Assembly (NCBI RefSeq): GCF_010500955.1
Contig: NZ_QVMJ01000003.1
Location: forward strand, 307,542 to 371,541
Length of the DNA: 64,000 bases
DNA from: Bacteroides sp. 519
Lineage (GTDB): Bacteria > Bacteroidota > Bacteroidia > Bacteroidales > Bacteroidaceae
Reading direction: 5' to 3'
The position numbers and the translations under genes are program-made. Below the pieces are notes generated by a model. It ran no database searches and was not told the origin of the DNA. It saw only the letters and a list, made by a program, of their open reading frames with translations. Of this stretch, positions 8,900 through 17,226 are shown piece by piece (position 1 is the stretch's first letter; each line of letters starts with the position of its first letter).

Positions 8900-11893
8900 T
8901 CAATCGGCTCTAACACAGAATCTGTTTCCAGCTCTAGTACCAGGATTAATAAGACTTATTTTAAATTTTTGAGAAGAATCGTCTCCGTTATTACCATTTA
9001 CATATTGAACTTTACTACCTGAGTAATCACCAAGTTGGAAAGCCATATAACGATAGTTACCTTCGCCTAAAAGTGGTAGTAATTTCACGCAATCTGTTGA
9101 AGTTGCCATACGCCAATTGTATCCTCCATTTGTTGCATTATCACAATATTCTTTGCACTCATTGTATGTAGCTACTAGTGAAGTTGAGTAAAGTACTGTT
9201 AGGTCTCCTATAGCAGTAATACCTGTAGGAAAGTTAGATGTTCCATCATTTAACTGCTTTACGGAAACTTGTACACTAGATTCTACCCAGTCTGATCCGT
9301 CTAAATAGTAAATACGAAGGGCTATAGTACGAGATGTTACATTTGTGGAATAATTGTACCATAGTGGTATTTGAATATCAAGTGTAACCTCCTCAAGACC
9401 AGACACTTTTTTTTCTGTACTAGTTGCAACTGTTTTGGTACCAGAAATAGCTACGATTTTAACTGTTGCATTACTTTTTACTTTCCAGGAAAGTGCCTTG
9501 CCAAGATGATCAATGTCTGTTGTGTTAGGTGCTACTACAGAAGTTATACTCAACGGATTTGTACGCTTCAAAGTGATAGTCTTACTATCTTCATTACCAC
9601 TAACATTGTTTACTGTAGCCAAAGTTAAAGTTGCAGTGGTTGTTCCGAATTTTTCGTTGGCAGATGAGGTTTGGGGCGTAAATGTTATTGATTTTGATGC
9701 CGGATTCAAAGGGGTTCCTCCTGTTTGCGCTGTGTTAACTATTGGAGAAGCTACTGATATAACGTTATCATAATTCGTGCCCTTTGTAAACTTCCACTTT
9801 CCGTTTACTTTAAACGTCAATGTTTTATTTGCATTCGAGCTTCCAAAATCAATGGTTGTTGCACTAATATTGATAAACTTAGGTTTCTCATAACCCTGAT
9901 TTATCAGGATATTCTTTTTAAATGCCGGCGAGGTCGATACTGCTTCAATTGTAGCAGTTCGCAGTGCAAAAGTGTTATTAGCCGTTAAAGTGAAAGTATA
10001 CTCCATCTCATCACCGGCACCTTGCACATCGGTTTCCAATTCAGAAAGTATATCATCGACATCTTCTTTAACAATCATTGCCCAGTTTTCCAATGTTGTG
10101 GTTACCTTGAATTTCAATCCCGGACCACCTGCCGCAGGATACAAGTCTTCCAGTAAAGCAATGAAGTCAATATCACTGGCCAATTGTCTGATTGACAAAT
10201 TGCGACTAACCATCACTTTTCCATCCGCATCGGTAATATATACAGTAATCACTCCTGTTCGTGTAGAAGTTCCTCCTGTATATGCAGGTGGCTGTATGGT
10301 GTAGGTTTCAGCCCATGAATCCGAACTTTTGGGAATTAAAGGCCATGAAAGGTAGTTATTGGCTATCCAATCGCCTCCAATATAACTAAAATTACGGGTT
10401 GCATTTACCGGATAAGTAGTAATCTTAACCTCTTGTCCGGGTGTACCACCACCATAAAAGGTCAGCTCGTCTGGTGTTATGGTTATATCTAATGCAGTTA
10501 GGTTAGGTTGTTCTACATCAATTCTTTTTTTCAGCTTTCCGGCTTTAATGAAGAAGTACCCCACCCTGTCTTCATCGTTTGGATCTACGATTGCTGGAGC
10601 TGAAACTTCTATTACATGACTTTGTTTGGCTGTTCCTTCATTGGGAGTTACGGTTAACCAGCCTTCATATGCCTGTGGAACTTCAATAGTCCATCCGTTG
10701 GGATAATCCGTATAAAGTGTTATCTCTCGCCCGGGTGCTGAATCGTCCGACAACAATGTTACACTGCTTTTATTTACAGTTAGCTGGTATTGTCCGTCAA
10801 ATTGAATATTGTTCATATCTTTGTCATTCCAGGCTTCAATATGTGTATCCATATTAACAGGAGCCGATCTGTAGGCTTGATCTATTTCTCCATAGCCGGC
10901 ACCTGTAACTTTGGTTATGGTTACATTGTAACTGTGATTACGAAGCATGCTAAGCCAATCTGTTCCCGAAATAAAGTCAAGACGATAGTATGTAACATCT
11001 TCCAAGTCGTCATACTTTCCACCCACAATCAAACAAGGACTTAACTCCCAGTCGGGATTTCCATAAGATGCTACATGTTCTGTTTCGAACACATAAATAG
11101 TATTCAGACACAATTCAAAATTCGCAATATCCGTATCTGTATAATGCAGAAAACTGTTACTGTTATCTGCATCGGCAGGAATGGTTGGAAATACCAAATC
11201 GCCATTTCCATCCTTATCCGGCACAATTGTACCTTTATCATTGTGGTTGCAGAAGTAGATATCTGTCAATTCAAAATTGTCTACCGATTCCCCCAATGAT
11301 ACATTGATTCTTGCCAGCATACGTGTGAGCGAAAACTCTACCGGATTGTTAGATGGTGAGTAATTATCGTCCACCACTTGATCTAGTAATTCTCCCCACA
11401 TCGGAATTGAATTGCTTTCGTTTGTACCATCAACTACCCATTTGTCTGCTTTCTCAACTTGAAGTGCGGCCATTATCTCTACACGGGTAGTACCCGGTGC
11501 CAAATTTACTCTGTTGGCTGCGTTGGCTACTGCTATCAGGTCGTATGTGTTTCCTTTGGTTAGCTTGGCAGTAAATGTCCAATCTTCTTTTGTTGCATCC
11601 AGATTGGTTACGTTGTTACAGATTACTACATCTACTAGTTTGCCATCCGGTTTTTCCGCTGTAATGGGTTCGCATACCAACAAACGGAGTGTTTTAATTG
11701 TATTTTCTTCCGCTGTTCCCACGGTACCTCTCGTTCGCACAATTGTTGCCGCTGGCAGTTTCAAGGTGAATGTGGTTTCTCCCCCACTCCTCTTCGGGTT
11801 ATATACCTCTTCGTTCTGACACGAAACCAACATCGTCATTCCTCCCACTATAAATAGAAGTATATGCATCAGGTTAAAGGTTCTCTTTCTCAT
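8900..11893 (-). CDS. Large fimbrial tip/adhesin-like lipoprotein with BACON domains
   Basis: A 997-residue protein. Lipoprotein signal with lipobox (LFIVGGMTMLVSC, Cys25). Residues about 35-340 look like the N-terminal Mfa/FimA fold (TTFTLKLP...TRGTVGTAEENTIKTLRLLV). Residues about 370-680 contain two or three BACON-type Ig-like modules (LTVNKSSVTLLSDDSAPGREITLYTD... GWLTVTPNEG). The C-terminal 90 residues (YNWRMATSTDCVKLLPLL ... GNRFCVRAD) resemble the C-terminal domain found on Bacteroidales fimbrial tip subunits, with two Cys. It is the last gene of the operon, 19 bp after its neighbour, which suits a tip or host/glycan-binding adhesin exported as a lipoprotein and assembled at the cell surface. 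Ligand unknown. Confidence 0.72.
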   Translation of the reverse strand: MRKRTFNLMHILLFIVGGMTMLVSCQNEEVYNPKRSGGETTFTLKLPAATIVRTRGTVGTAEENTIKTLRLLVCEPITAEKPDGKLVDVVICNNVTNLDATKEDWTFTAKLTKGNTYDLIAVANAANRVNLAPGTTRVEIMAALQVEKADKWVVDGTNESNSIPMWGELLDQVVDDNYSPSNNPVEFSLTRMLARINVSLGESVDNFELTDIYFCNHNDKGTIVPDKDGNGDLVFPTIPADADNSNSFLHYTDTDIANFELCLNTIYVFETEHVASYGNPDWELSPCLIVGGKYDDLEDVTYYRLDFISGTDWLSMLRNHSYNVTITKVTGAGYGEIDQAYRSAPVNMDTHIEAWNDKDMNNIQFDGQYQLTVNKSSVTLLSDDSAPGREITLYTDYPNGWTIEVPQAYEGWLTVTPNEGTAKQSHVIEVSAPAIVDPNDEDRVGYFFIKAGKLKKRIDVEQPNLTALDITITPDELTFYGGGTPGQEVKITTYPVNATRNFSYIGGDWIANNYLSWPLIPKSSDSWAETYTIQPPAYTGGTSTRTGVITVYITDADGKVMVSRNLSIRQLASDIDFIALLEDLYPAAGGPGLKFKVTTTLENWAMIVKEDVDDILSELETDVQGAGDEMEYTFTLTANNTFALRTATIEAVSTSPAFKKNILINQGYEKPKFINISATTIDFGSSNANKTLTFKVNGKWKFTKGTNYDNVISVASPIVNTAQTGGTPLNPASKSITFTPQTSSANEKFGTTTATLTLATVNNVSGNEDSKTITLKRTNPLSITSVVAPNTTDIDHLGKALSWKVKSNATVKIVAISGTKTVATSTEKKVSGLEEVTLDIQIPLWYNYSTNVTSRTIALRIYYLDGSDWVESSVQVSVKQLNDGTSNFPTGITAIGDLTVLYSTSLVATYNECKEYCDNATNGGYNWRMATSTDCVKLLPLLGEGNYRYMAFQLGDYSGSKVQYVNGNNGDDSSQKFKISLINPGTRAGNRFCVRAD

Positions 11894-11912
11894 TATTGTA
11901 GTTTTTTGGTTA

Positions 11913-12953
11913 TTACAGTTCCTGCTCTATCTCTTCATCATTCCAGGAATTCACACTAACATTGAATTCCAATTCTCTATCTGTTGAAATAAACACTTCC
12001 ATATCGAGGAATGTGTTTCTTGGAAGCGTATAATTTTCTTCATTTTTGTCTATTCGCACAAACGCCTTCAGATGGGGTGCGCCACCAGCCTGTTTTATCA
12101 CCAATGTAAGCGCCTTATCCGTATCATCAATAGGTGTAAATATGTTTTCGGGCAGAATAATTCGCTCCCATGTCCATGTTTCTATAGCATCATTGTTTAA
12201 GTCGGTTCCCAATTCAAATTCCAGTGCTTCATCATTATAATCCACCGGTATTTTATTATCGGCAAAGAGATATGCTTTCTCGGGCACATTATATAAATGA
12301 AGAAAATATTTCCCCCCTTCTGCCAACAAAGACGTTTGTTGTTCTTCGGTAATAGTTAGTGTAAGACTTAGTTTTATCCCAATGCGCTCCATTTGAATAG
12401 GCCATTTATTGATAGTAGTATTGCCTTCCTGAGGGTCAATCAGTTTGTTCTCTCCCTGAATAGTAATATTCTTCTTTACCGTTACCATGGGGATATCTTT
12501 ATCTTTATCGAAAGCTGCGCGCGAAAAAGTGACTTGTTCTTTCAAATAATTTAGCGTATTGTTTTGACTTTCGGTTATGTCATCTAGTGTGGCGGTAAGG
12601 TCGTCGGCATGTTCATTGGCAATAAAAACAACAGTAAATTTTCCGGTTTTCACAGTAATGTTTCCTTCGTATGTTTCTGTATTTGTATCAGCATCAGGAA
12701 AACCATAAGCCTTTTCATTAAAAGCCAGTTTGCCGTCCGAAATCCGGTAACCCATCACCCGAAGCCTGTTGATGTATCTGTCTTTCGCATCTCCCAGCTT
12801 AGGATCATCACCGTCTGACCGCGACCCTGTTGCAATGGTAATAATTACATCTTGTCCATCTTCTGTAGAATGAGTTGTATTTTCTTCATTGCAAGCCATC
12901 AATAGCAATAGCGGTAACACCATTAAACTTATTAGTCTATATCGTTTCTTCAT
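11913..12953 (-). CDS. Fimbrillin-like accessory lipoprotein
   Basis: 346 residues with lipobox MVLPLLLLMAC (Cys21). The early beta-strand DVIITIATGSRSDGDDPKLGDAKDRYINRLRVMGYRI has the Arg-containing cleavage-like segment and 'i..lrV.' strand of Mfa-type fimbrillins, and the end NTFLDMEVFISTDRELEFNVSVNSWNDEEIEQEL carries the typical 'V..W' closing strand. Probably a minor structural subunit between anchor and tip. It lies 29 bp after the FimB/Mfa2-like gene. Exact position in the pilus is inference. Confidence 0.65.
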   Translation of the reverse strand: MKKRYRLISLMVLPLLLLMACNEENTTHSTEDGQDVIITIATGSRSDGDDPKLGDAKDRYINRLRVMGYRISDGKLAFNEKAYGFPDADTNTETYEGNITVKTGKFTVVFIANEHADDLTATLDDITESQNNTLNYLKEQVTFSRAAFDKDKDIPMVTVKKNITIQGENKLIDPQEGNTTINKWPIQMERIGIKLSLTLTITEEQQTSLLAEGGKYFLHLYNVPEKAYLFADNKIPVDYNDEALEFELGTDLNNDAIETWTWERIILPENIFTPIDDTDKALTLVIKQAGGAPHLKAFVRIDKNEENYTLPRNTFLDMEVFISTDRELEFNVSVNSWNDEEIEQEL

Positions 12954-12982
12954 ATTCTTTGTTCTGATATTGTTTTAAACCT

Positions 12983-13933
12983 TTAATCCAATTCTCCCGG
13001 CTGGGGTAAGTAATCCCATCCATTAACAGATACCATCACCCCCATTTCGGTGTCATAAGTAAGCACAATGTCGAACGTAAAGGTGGTGTTGAAATCCACT
13101 TCCTTTCCAGAGGCTTGATAGACATTGGTGATGGTTTGTATCAGATCCCTATCAAAAAAGGTTTCGTTTTGTGTGATGTTGTAGAAACGAAACTTCGGAC
13201 TGCGGTTGTTTTGTAAACGAAGCACTTTTATAGATGTATTCAATTCGCCACTGGCCTCAGTAGCAGTGCGTATATATTGGAAATCGCTTTTCCCTGCGAT
13301 TATCGAATTGTCAAAAGCATAGTGAGAGTTATTTTCGGTTATTGAAAATCCGAAAACATCTTCCGAAACAGGAAGTCCTTTCACTTTTACATTTATCTGG
13401 TAAGTATCGGGAATCATCAGCACTGTGAAGTGATGGTTTCGTCCTGATATAATGGTGGCTGCATGATAAACACCATACAAGAGGTCGGGAATCTCTTTCT
13501 CAGTTATTTTGTTTTCCGGATAAGCCAGATAGTATTCGAGGTCTTGCAGCAATGGTTTGCGCACCTCACATTCTTCTATCGAATAGTTTGTTTGGTAAAT
13601 ATCTCCCGGATTTGTCCATACCACAAATTGGTATTCGCCCTCGGGCAGGTTCAAATAGAACTCATAAGGTTCTCCATAAATGTAAGCACCGCCCCGGCAC
13701 GAGGCAATATAGCGGTTACCGGCGTCAAACACATATACATGTATACTGTCAATGTAGTGTCGACCGTATAAATCAGATCTTGATGCCACATTGGCTTCAA
13801 GGTTAAGAGTCAATCGCACATTACCCCTTGAGTCAACGCATGCATCCCGGTCGTCATCCAAGCAAGAGCTAATGCCCAGGGCCAGACCTGTAACAACAAC
13901 CAACTTCAGAATGATGGAATATATATTTTTCAT
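12983..13933 (-). CDS. FimB/Mfa2-family fimbrial anchor/accessory subunit
   Basis: 316 residues from the ATG at 13933 (MKNIYSIILKLVVVTGLALGISSC, lipobox Cys); an upstream ATG adds eight polar residues before the signal. The segment VRLTLNLEANVASRSDLYGRHYIDSIHVYVFDAGNRYIAS, followed by PEGEYQFVVWTN, is the Mfa2/FimB signature; the end VDFNTTFTFDIVLTYDTEMGVMVSVNGWDYLPQPGEL is also typical. In Porphyromonas, Mfa2/FimB anchor the pilus to the outer membrane and limit its length. It directly follows the major fimbrillin, as in the mfa1-mfa2 order. Confidence 0.8.
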   Translation of the reverse strand: MKNIYSIILKLVVVTGLALGISSCLDDDRDACVDSRGNVRLTLNLEANVASRSDLYGRHYIDSIHVYVFDAGNRYIASCRGGAYIYGEPYEFYLNLPEGEYQFVVWTNPGDIYQTNYSIEECEVRKPLLQDLEYYLAYPENKITEKEIPDLLYGVYHAATIISGRNHHFTVLMIPDTYQINVKVKGLPVSEDVFGFSITENNSHYAFDNSIIAGKSDFQYIRTATEASGELNTSIKVLRLQNNRSPKFRFYNITQNETFFDRDLIQTITNVYQASGKEVDFNTTFTFDIVLTYDTEMGVMVSVNGWDYLPQPGELD

Positions 13934-14045
13934 TGTTTCTTTTTTCGTTATTATCATGCAGATGCAGCATCAAAGGCTGCGAATAGGAAAAGCATAGGCT
14001 GCCGCCCTAAGAGCAGGCAGCCTGTTTACGAATTTCAATCAGAAA

Positions 14046-15449
14046 TTACTCAAGAGTTATCTCATTCTTTGCATATGCCCAAGGTTTTACTTCGATGTCA
14101 ATCATCAAGAAAGTATCTTGTTCAATAACCGGGTCGGTTGGATCGGTTGGGTCAGGATTGTTAGGATCTGTTGGTTTGTTAGGATCTGTTGGTTTATTAG
14201 GATTGATTGGCTTTTCAGGCTCATCTTTGTCACCTGGGTAACCACCAAATCCATTGTCACTGCTTACTCCTTTAATCAATAATTCAATGTATTGATTACG
14301 ATAAACATTCAATTCGTCGCCTACAACACCTTTGTTCAACCATACTCTAAAGTACACATATCCTTTTGCATAAGTATATACATTGAATCCTTCGCCTTTA
14401 AATGCAGCAATTGCATTTGCGTCAGCTACCTCACTACACAAATATTGCTCTGTTTTATCTGCATTTTGCACCAAATAGAATGCGTCATCGGTAGTTGTTG
14501 CACCTGCTGTCCATTCAACTGCATTGTTAGCAGCATTCATTTTAGCTGTTTTGCTTAAAGTAGCTTGGGTACGTATCATAGCATAAGTAGCTTCGCCTAC
14601 AAATTTGTTGGCTGGAGCATTTTCACCGATATAGAAGAAATCAGTTGCAGAATTTGTACCTTTAAATGCATCTTTATCATCCGAGAAAGTTCTTACGGCA
14701 CCCGGAGTAGAGAATACATCATCTACAATTTTTTGAGCAGTAAAGGTTTTTGTAGCATCTTGCATAATAGCAAATTTATCTACAGCCCAAGTAATGGTCA
14801 CTACTTCGTCATTATCGCCCAATTCAGGAGCCGATGTTGCAATAAATCCATCCTTACTGGCCACCACTTTAGCTACCATACGTTCCAGCTTCACAGATAC
14901 TTTATTGGCATCAGGAATAGCATCTTTGCTATCAGAAGCTTCTAGTGCTGGTGTGCTTACAGCCGAGAACATAGCAAAGCTATTGTCGGCAGACATATCA
15001 GCAACGATGTCTTTAGCTTCGAAAAGAGCACTTTCACTGCTGAAAGTTTTGAAACCATCGGGCAAGTTGGCACCAATATAAACTCTTTTACCACCTGATA
15101 CAGTTTCAATAGCTTTTTCGTTTTTAAGGGTATATACACCCGATGCCTCTGTAAAGTCGCTTGTTGTAGGATCAGTGGTGATTGCAAACGTGCTGTTGTT
15201 TCCATCAGCAGCGCTTCCGTCGTTGTTGAAAACAAATACATATACGTTTGATATGCTGCTTTCTCCGGCAGTTCCAGCTACATCTTCACGTGTGTTGTTC
15301 TGGGGTAATTTAATGCTTAATCCCATTTGGGCTTTAGCTCCTTCAATGTTGCCATTGTTTTCAATAGCATCATCGTTGCTACAGCTTGTGAAACCTGCCA
15401 TTAAAGCAGCGCAAGCCATCATACTTACATACTTAAAATTCATTTTCAT
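14046..15449 (-). CDS. Mfa1/FimA-type major fimbrillin
   Basis: 467 residues. Lipobox ALMAGFTSC (Cys23). The N-terminal domain LSIKLPQNNTREDVAGTAGESSISNVYVFVFNNDG contains an Arg suited to gingipain-like maturation, followed by the 'vy.FvF' strand of the family. The middle is Ala/Asp/Thr-rich. Residues about 408-440 form a Pro-Asn-Lys-Thr-Asp repeat (PNKPTDPNKPTDPNNPDPTDPTDP) that probably acts as a linker, and the C-terminal strand (IDIEVKPWAYAKNEITLE) is the donor-like strand with the V-P-W motif of Mfa1. It is exported as a lipoprotein and polymerises on the cell surface. The short direct DNA repeats encoding the linker (about 14,120-14,215) could change length by slippage. Confidence 0.82.
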   Translation of the reverse strand: MKMNFKYVSMMACAALMAGFTSCSNDDAIENNGNIEGAKAQMGLSIKLPQNNTREDVAGTAGESSISNVYVFVFNNDGSAADGNNSTFAITTDPTTSDFTEASGVYTLKNEKAIETVSGGKRVYIGANLPDGFKTFSSESALFEAKDIVADMSADNSFAMFSAVSTPALEASDSKDAIPDANKVSVKLERMVAKVVASKDGFIATSAPELGDNDEVVTITWAVDKFAIMQDATKTFTAQKIVDDVFSTPGAVRTFSDDKDAFKGTNSATDFFYIGENAPANKFVGEATYAMIRTQATLSKTAKMNAANNAVEWTAGATTTDDAFYLVQNADKTEQYLCSEVADANAIAAFKGEGFNVYTYAKGYVYFRVWLNKGVVGDELNVYRNQYIELLIKGVSSDNGFGGYPGDKDEPEKPINPNKPTDPNKPTDPNNPDPTDPTDPVIEQDTFLMIDIEVKPWAYAKNEITLE

Positions 15450-15521
15450 TTTTCTTGTTTATTTATTAATTAATAATGGGTTTCCCCGAGTGTTTATATC
15501 TTTTTTATGATTTGTAATCTA

Positions 15522-17174
15522 TCATAATTTGTCTAAATATTCACGTAAATTAGATTCCTGTATCATCTTACTTATCTCCGGATCCCTTTCCGCCCTATTT
15601 ATCTTGCTTGGATCCAGCCTGCAAGCTTCCATTAAATGATCTACCGCAGCTTGATGTTCTTTTAACCGGCAGCACAAAATAGCAGCCAGATAGTGTGTAT
15701 TCGCAGTTTGAGGCAAAGCAGCCAATGTGTTATAAGCTTTACCGTCATACCCCAGACAGGTCAATGCTACGGCCGTATTGTAATCATCGTAATCATTCAA
15801 TATGTTCAGGGCACGTTGGTATTCGCGGTTCCTTAGTAATTTCAAAGCATGCATATACTCCGTGCGCTGCTCAACTGTGAACTCTGGGTTGCCAAGTAAA
15901 TTGCCATCAGCCAGTTCGTCCATCGAAGAGATTACATAACTCAGTGTATCTACACGTTGAACCTTATAGTAACTGCGGTCGGTAGCGGTAATACTTCCAC
16001 CCAGCGTTAAACGAAGGTTTTTAAGTCCGGCTGTTACCGGATAGCTGCGGGTATAGCGGTACATATAATCTTTATCCAGAGTAATTATTGCATTATAGTG
16101 TGCATCCATACGGTAAGGACTGGGCACCATGTAACGGAACATTTCTTCTTGGCGCGAACCTTTTACTTCGTTAGCAGCTATCTTCTGATGCAAAACAAAA
16201 CCTTCGGCTATTTGCAGCGAATCACGTTCTTGTGGTAAAAGCGGTTCCAGATCTTCAGGTGTAATGCCTTTGCGATAGAACTCGCGATACTTGGCCGGAA
16301 CAGCATTCAGGGTTATCTGCCTACGACCAGGGGCCGTATCAATAAGCTTCTTGCGTTCGGAACGGTACTTATGCCCCAGTCGTGAGGTATCGGCACGCAT
16401 GGCCAGTTGACGCGAAAAAGCTGTTTGGTATTTCATGTCATGGCTGATTAACTTACGCCGTAATACTTCGGCTTGTTTGATGTTATAAGCATCGTATTCG
16501 GCCTGCTGCGTGTTTCGCCAGTCGCGATACTCTTGCATCAAGGCCCATTTGTTATAGTACTGGTCAAGTTCTGTTTGGCGACGCCTGCCTAGTTCACGGT
16601 TCACCCCACGGTGATCAACAAAAGCAGAATCATAAGCTGAGGGGTCAATAATACCACTCAGGTATTCTTCAAAGCGTTCGTAATCTTGTTTTTGTAGCTC
16701 AATAAAGTTTTTTCCACGCAATACTACGTCTTCCAGTTTTACCAGAGAGTCGTTGTGCAAAAGCTCCGGAGTAAGTGTAACTTGAAAGTCGTCCGATAAG
16801 TAAGCTTGGGGTACCCGAATCACAAAGTCAATGGTTACCTGCCCTTCTCTTACCGGGGCAAAGCGAGCACGCGAGGTAACTGTTACCTGCGAAAGTGTGT
16901 ACACTTTGTTGGTATCTAAACGGGCTTCGTCTTCCTGAGCGGCTTCGGCATTGGTTAGTTGAGGTTCGGTTGTATAATTTACCTGCTCGGCCAGTACCAT
17001 TGGTCCCTGCTGTCTATTAGCCTGCCCCGGCTGGTCACTGGGATGAGTGATGGCAATGTGGCTGCGCTCCAGAAACAATCGCTCCGTAAGGTGGCGTTTG
17101 TGGGTGCTACCAGTATTGCAAGAGGCAAGGGTTAGTAGAATGCCAAGAATGTATAGTAGTTTGTTCTCTCTCAT
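15522..17174 (-). CDS. TPR-containing lipoprotein of the fimbrial operon
   Basis: About 550 residues from the ATG at 17174 (MRENKLLYILGILLTLASC, lipobox). The longer frame to 17216 would add MNKRYYQLPSAFIF, which is encoded by a piece of dispersed repeat and precedes the signal, so I reject it. Residues about 80-180 form a beta-rich domain; 170-270 is a long charged, Tyr/Arg-rich helical segment (probably coiled coil); the last about 120 residues (RTEYMHALKLLRNREYQRALNILNDYDDYNTAVALTCLGYDGKAYNTLAALPQ) are tetratricopeptide-like. It lies 11 bp after the DUF3868 gene and likely works with it in assembly at the outer membrane. I do not recognise a named family. Confidence 0.6.
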   Translation of the reverse strand: MRENKLLYILGILLTLASCNTGSTHKRHLTERLFLERSHIAITHPSDQPGQANRQQGPMVLAEQVNYTTEPQLTNAEAAQEDEARLDTNKVYTLSQVTVTSRARFAPVREGQVTIDFVIRVPQAYLSDDFQVTLTPELLHNDSLVKLEDVVLRGKNFIELQKQDYERFEEYLSGIIDPSAYDSAFVDHRGVNRELGRRRQTELDQYYNKWALMQEYRDWRNTQQAEYDAYNIKQAEVLRRKLISHDMKYQTAFSRQLAMRADTSRLGHKYRSERKKLIDTAPGRRQITLNAVPAKYREFYRKGITPEDLEPLLPQERDSLQIAEGFVLHQKIAANEVKGSRQEEMFRYMVPSPYRMDAHYNAIITLDKDYMYRYTRSYPVTAGLKNLRLTLGGSITATDRSYYKVQRVDTLSYVISSMDELADGNLLGNPEFTVEQRTEYMHALKLLRNREYQRALNILNDYDDYNTAVALTCLGYDGKAYNTLAALPQTANTHYLAAILCCRLKEHQAAVDHLMEACRLDPSKINRAERDPEISKMIQESNLREYLDKL

Positions 17175-17181
17175 AAATATA

Positions 17182-17202
17182 AAAGCAGACGGCAATTGAT
17201 AA
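17182..17202 (-). repeat. Solo end of the 27.7-kb palindrome
   Basis: The reverse complement (TTATCAATTGCCGTC..., 21 bp) is identical to 27,677-27,697, the outer arm of the long palindrome. It lies just in front of the lipoprotein start at 17174 and partly in the frame upstream of it. An end fragment of a mobile palindromic element is the likely reading. Confidence 0.6.
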
Positions 17203-17226
17203 TATCTTTTATTCAAAGCGAATTTT

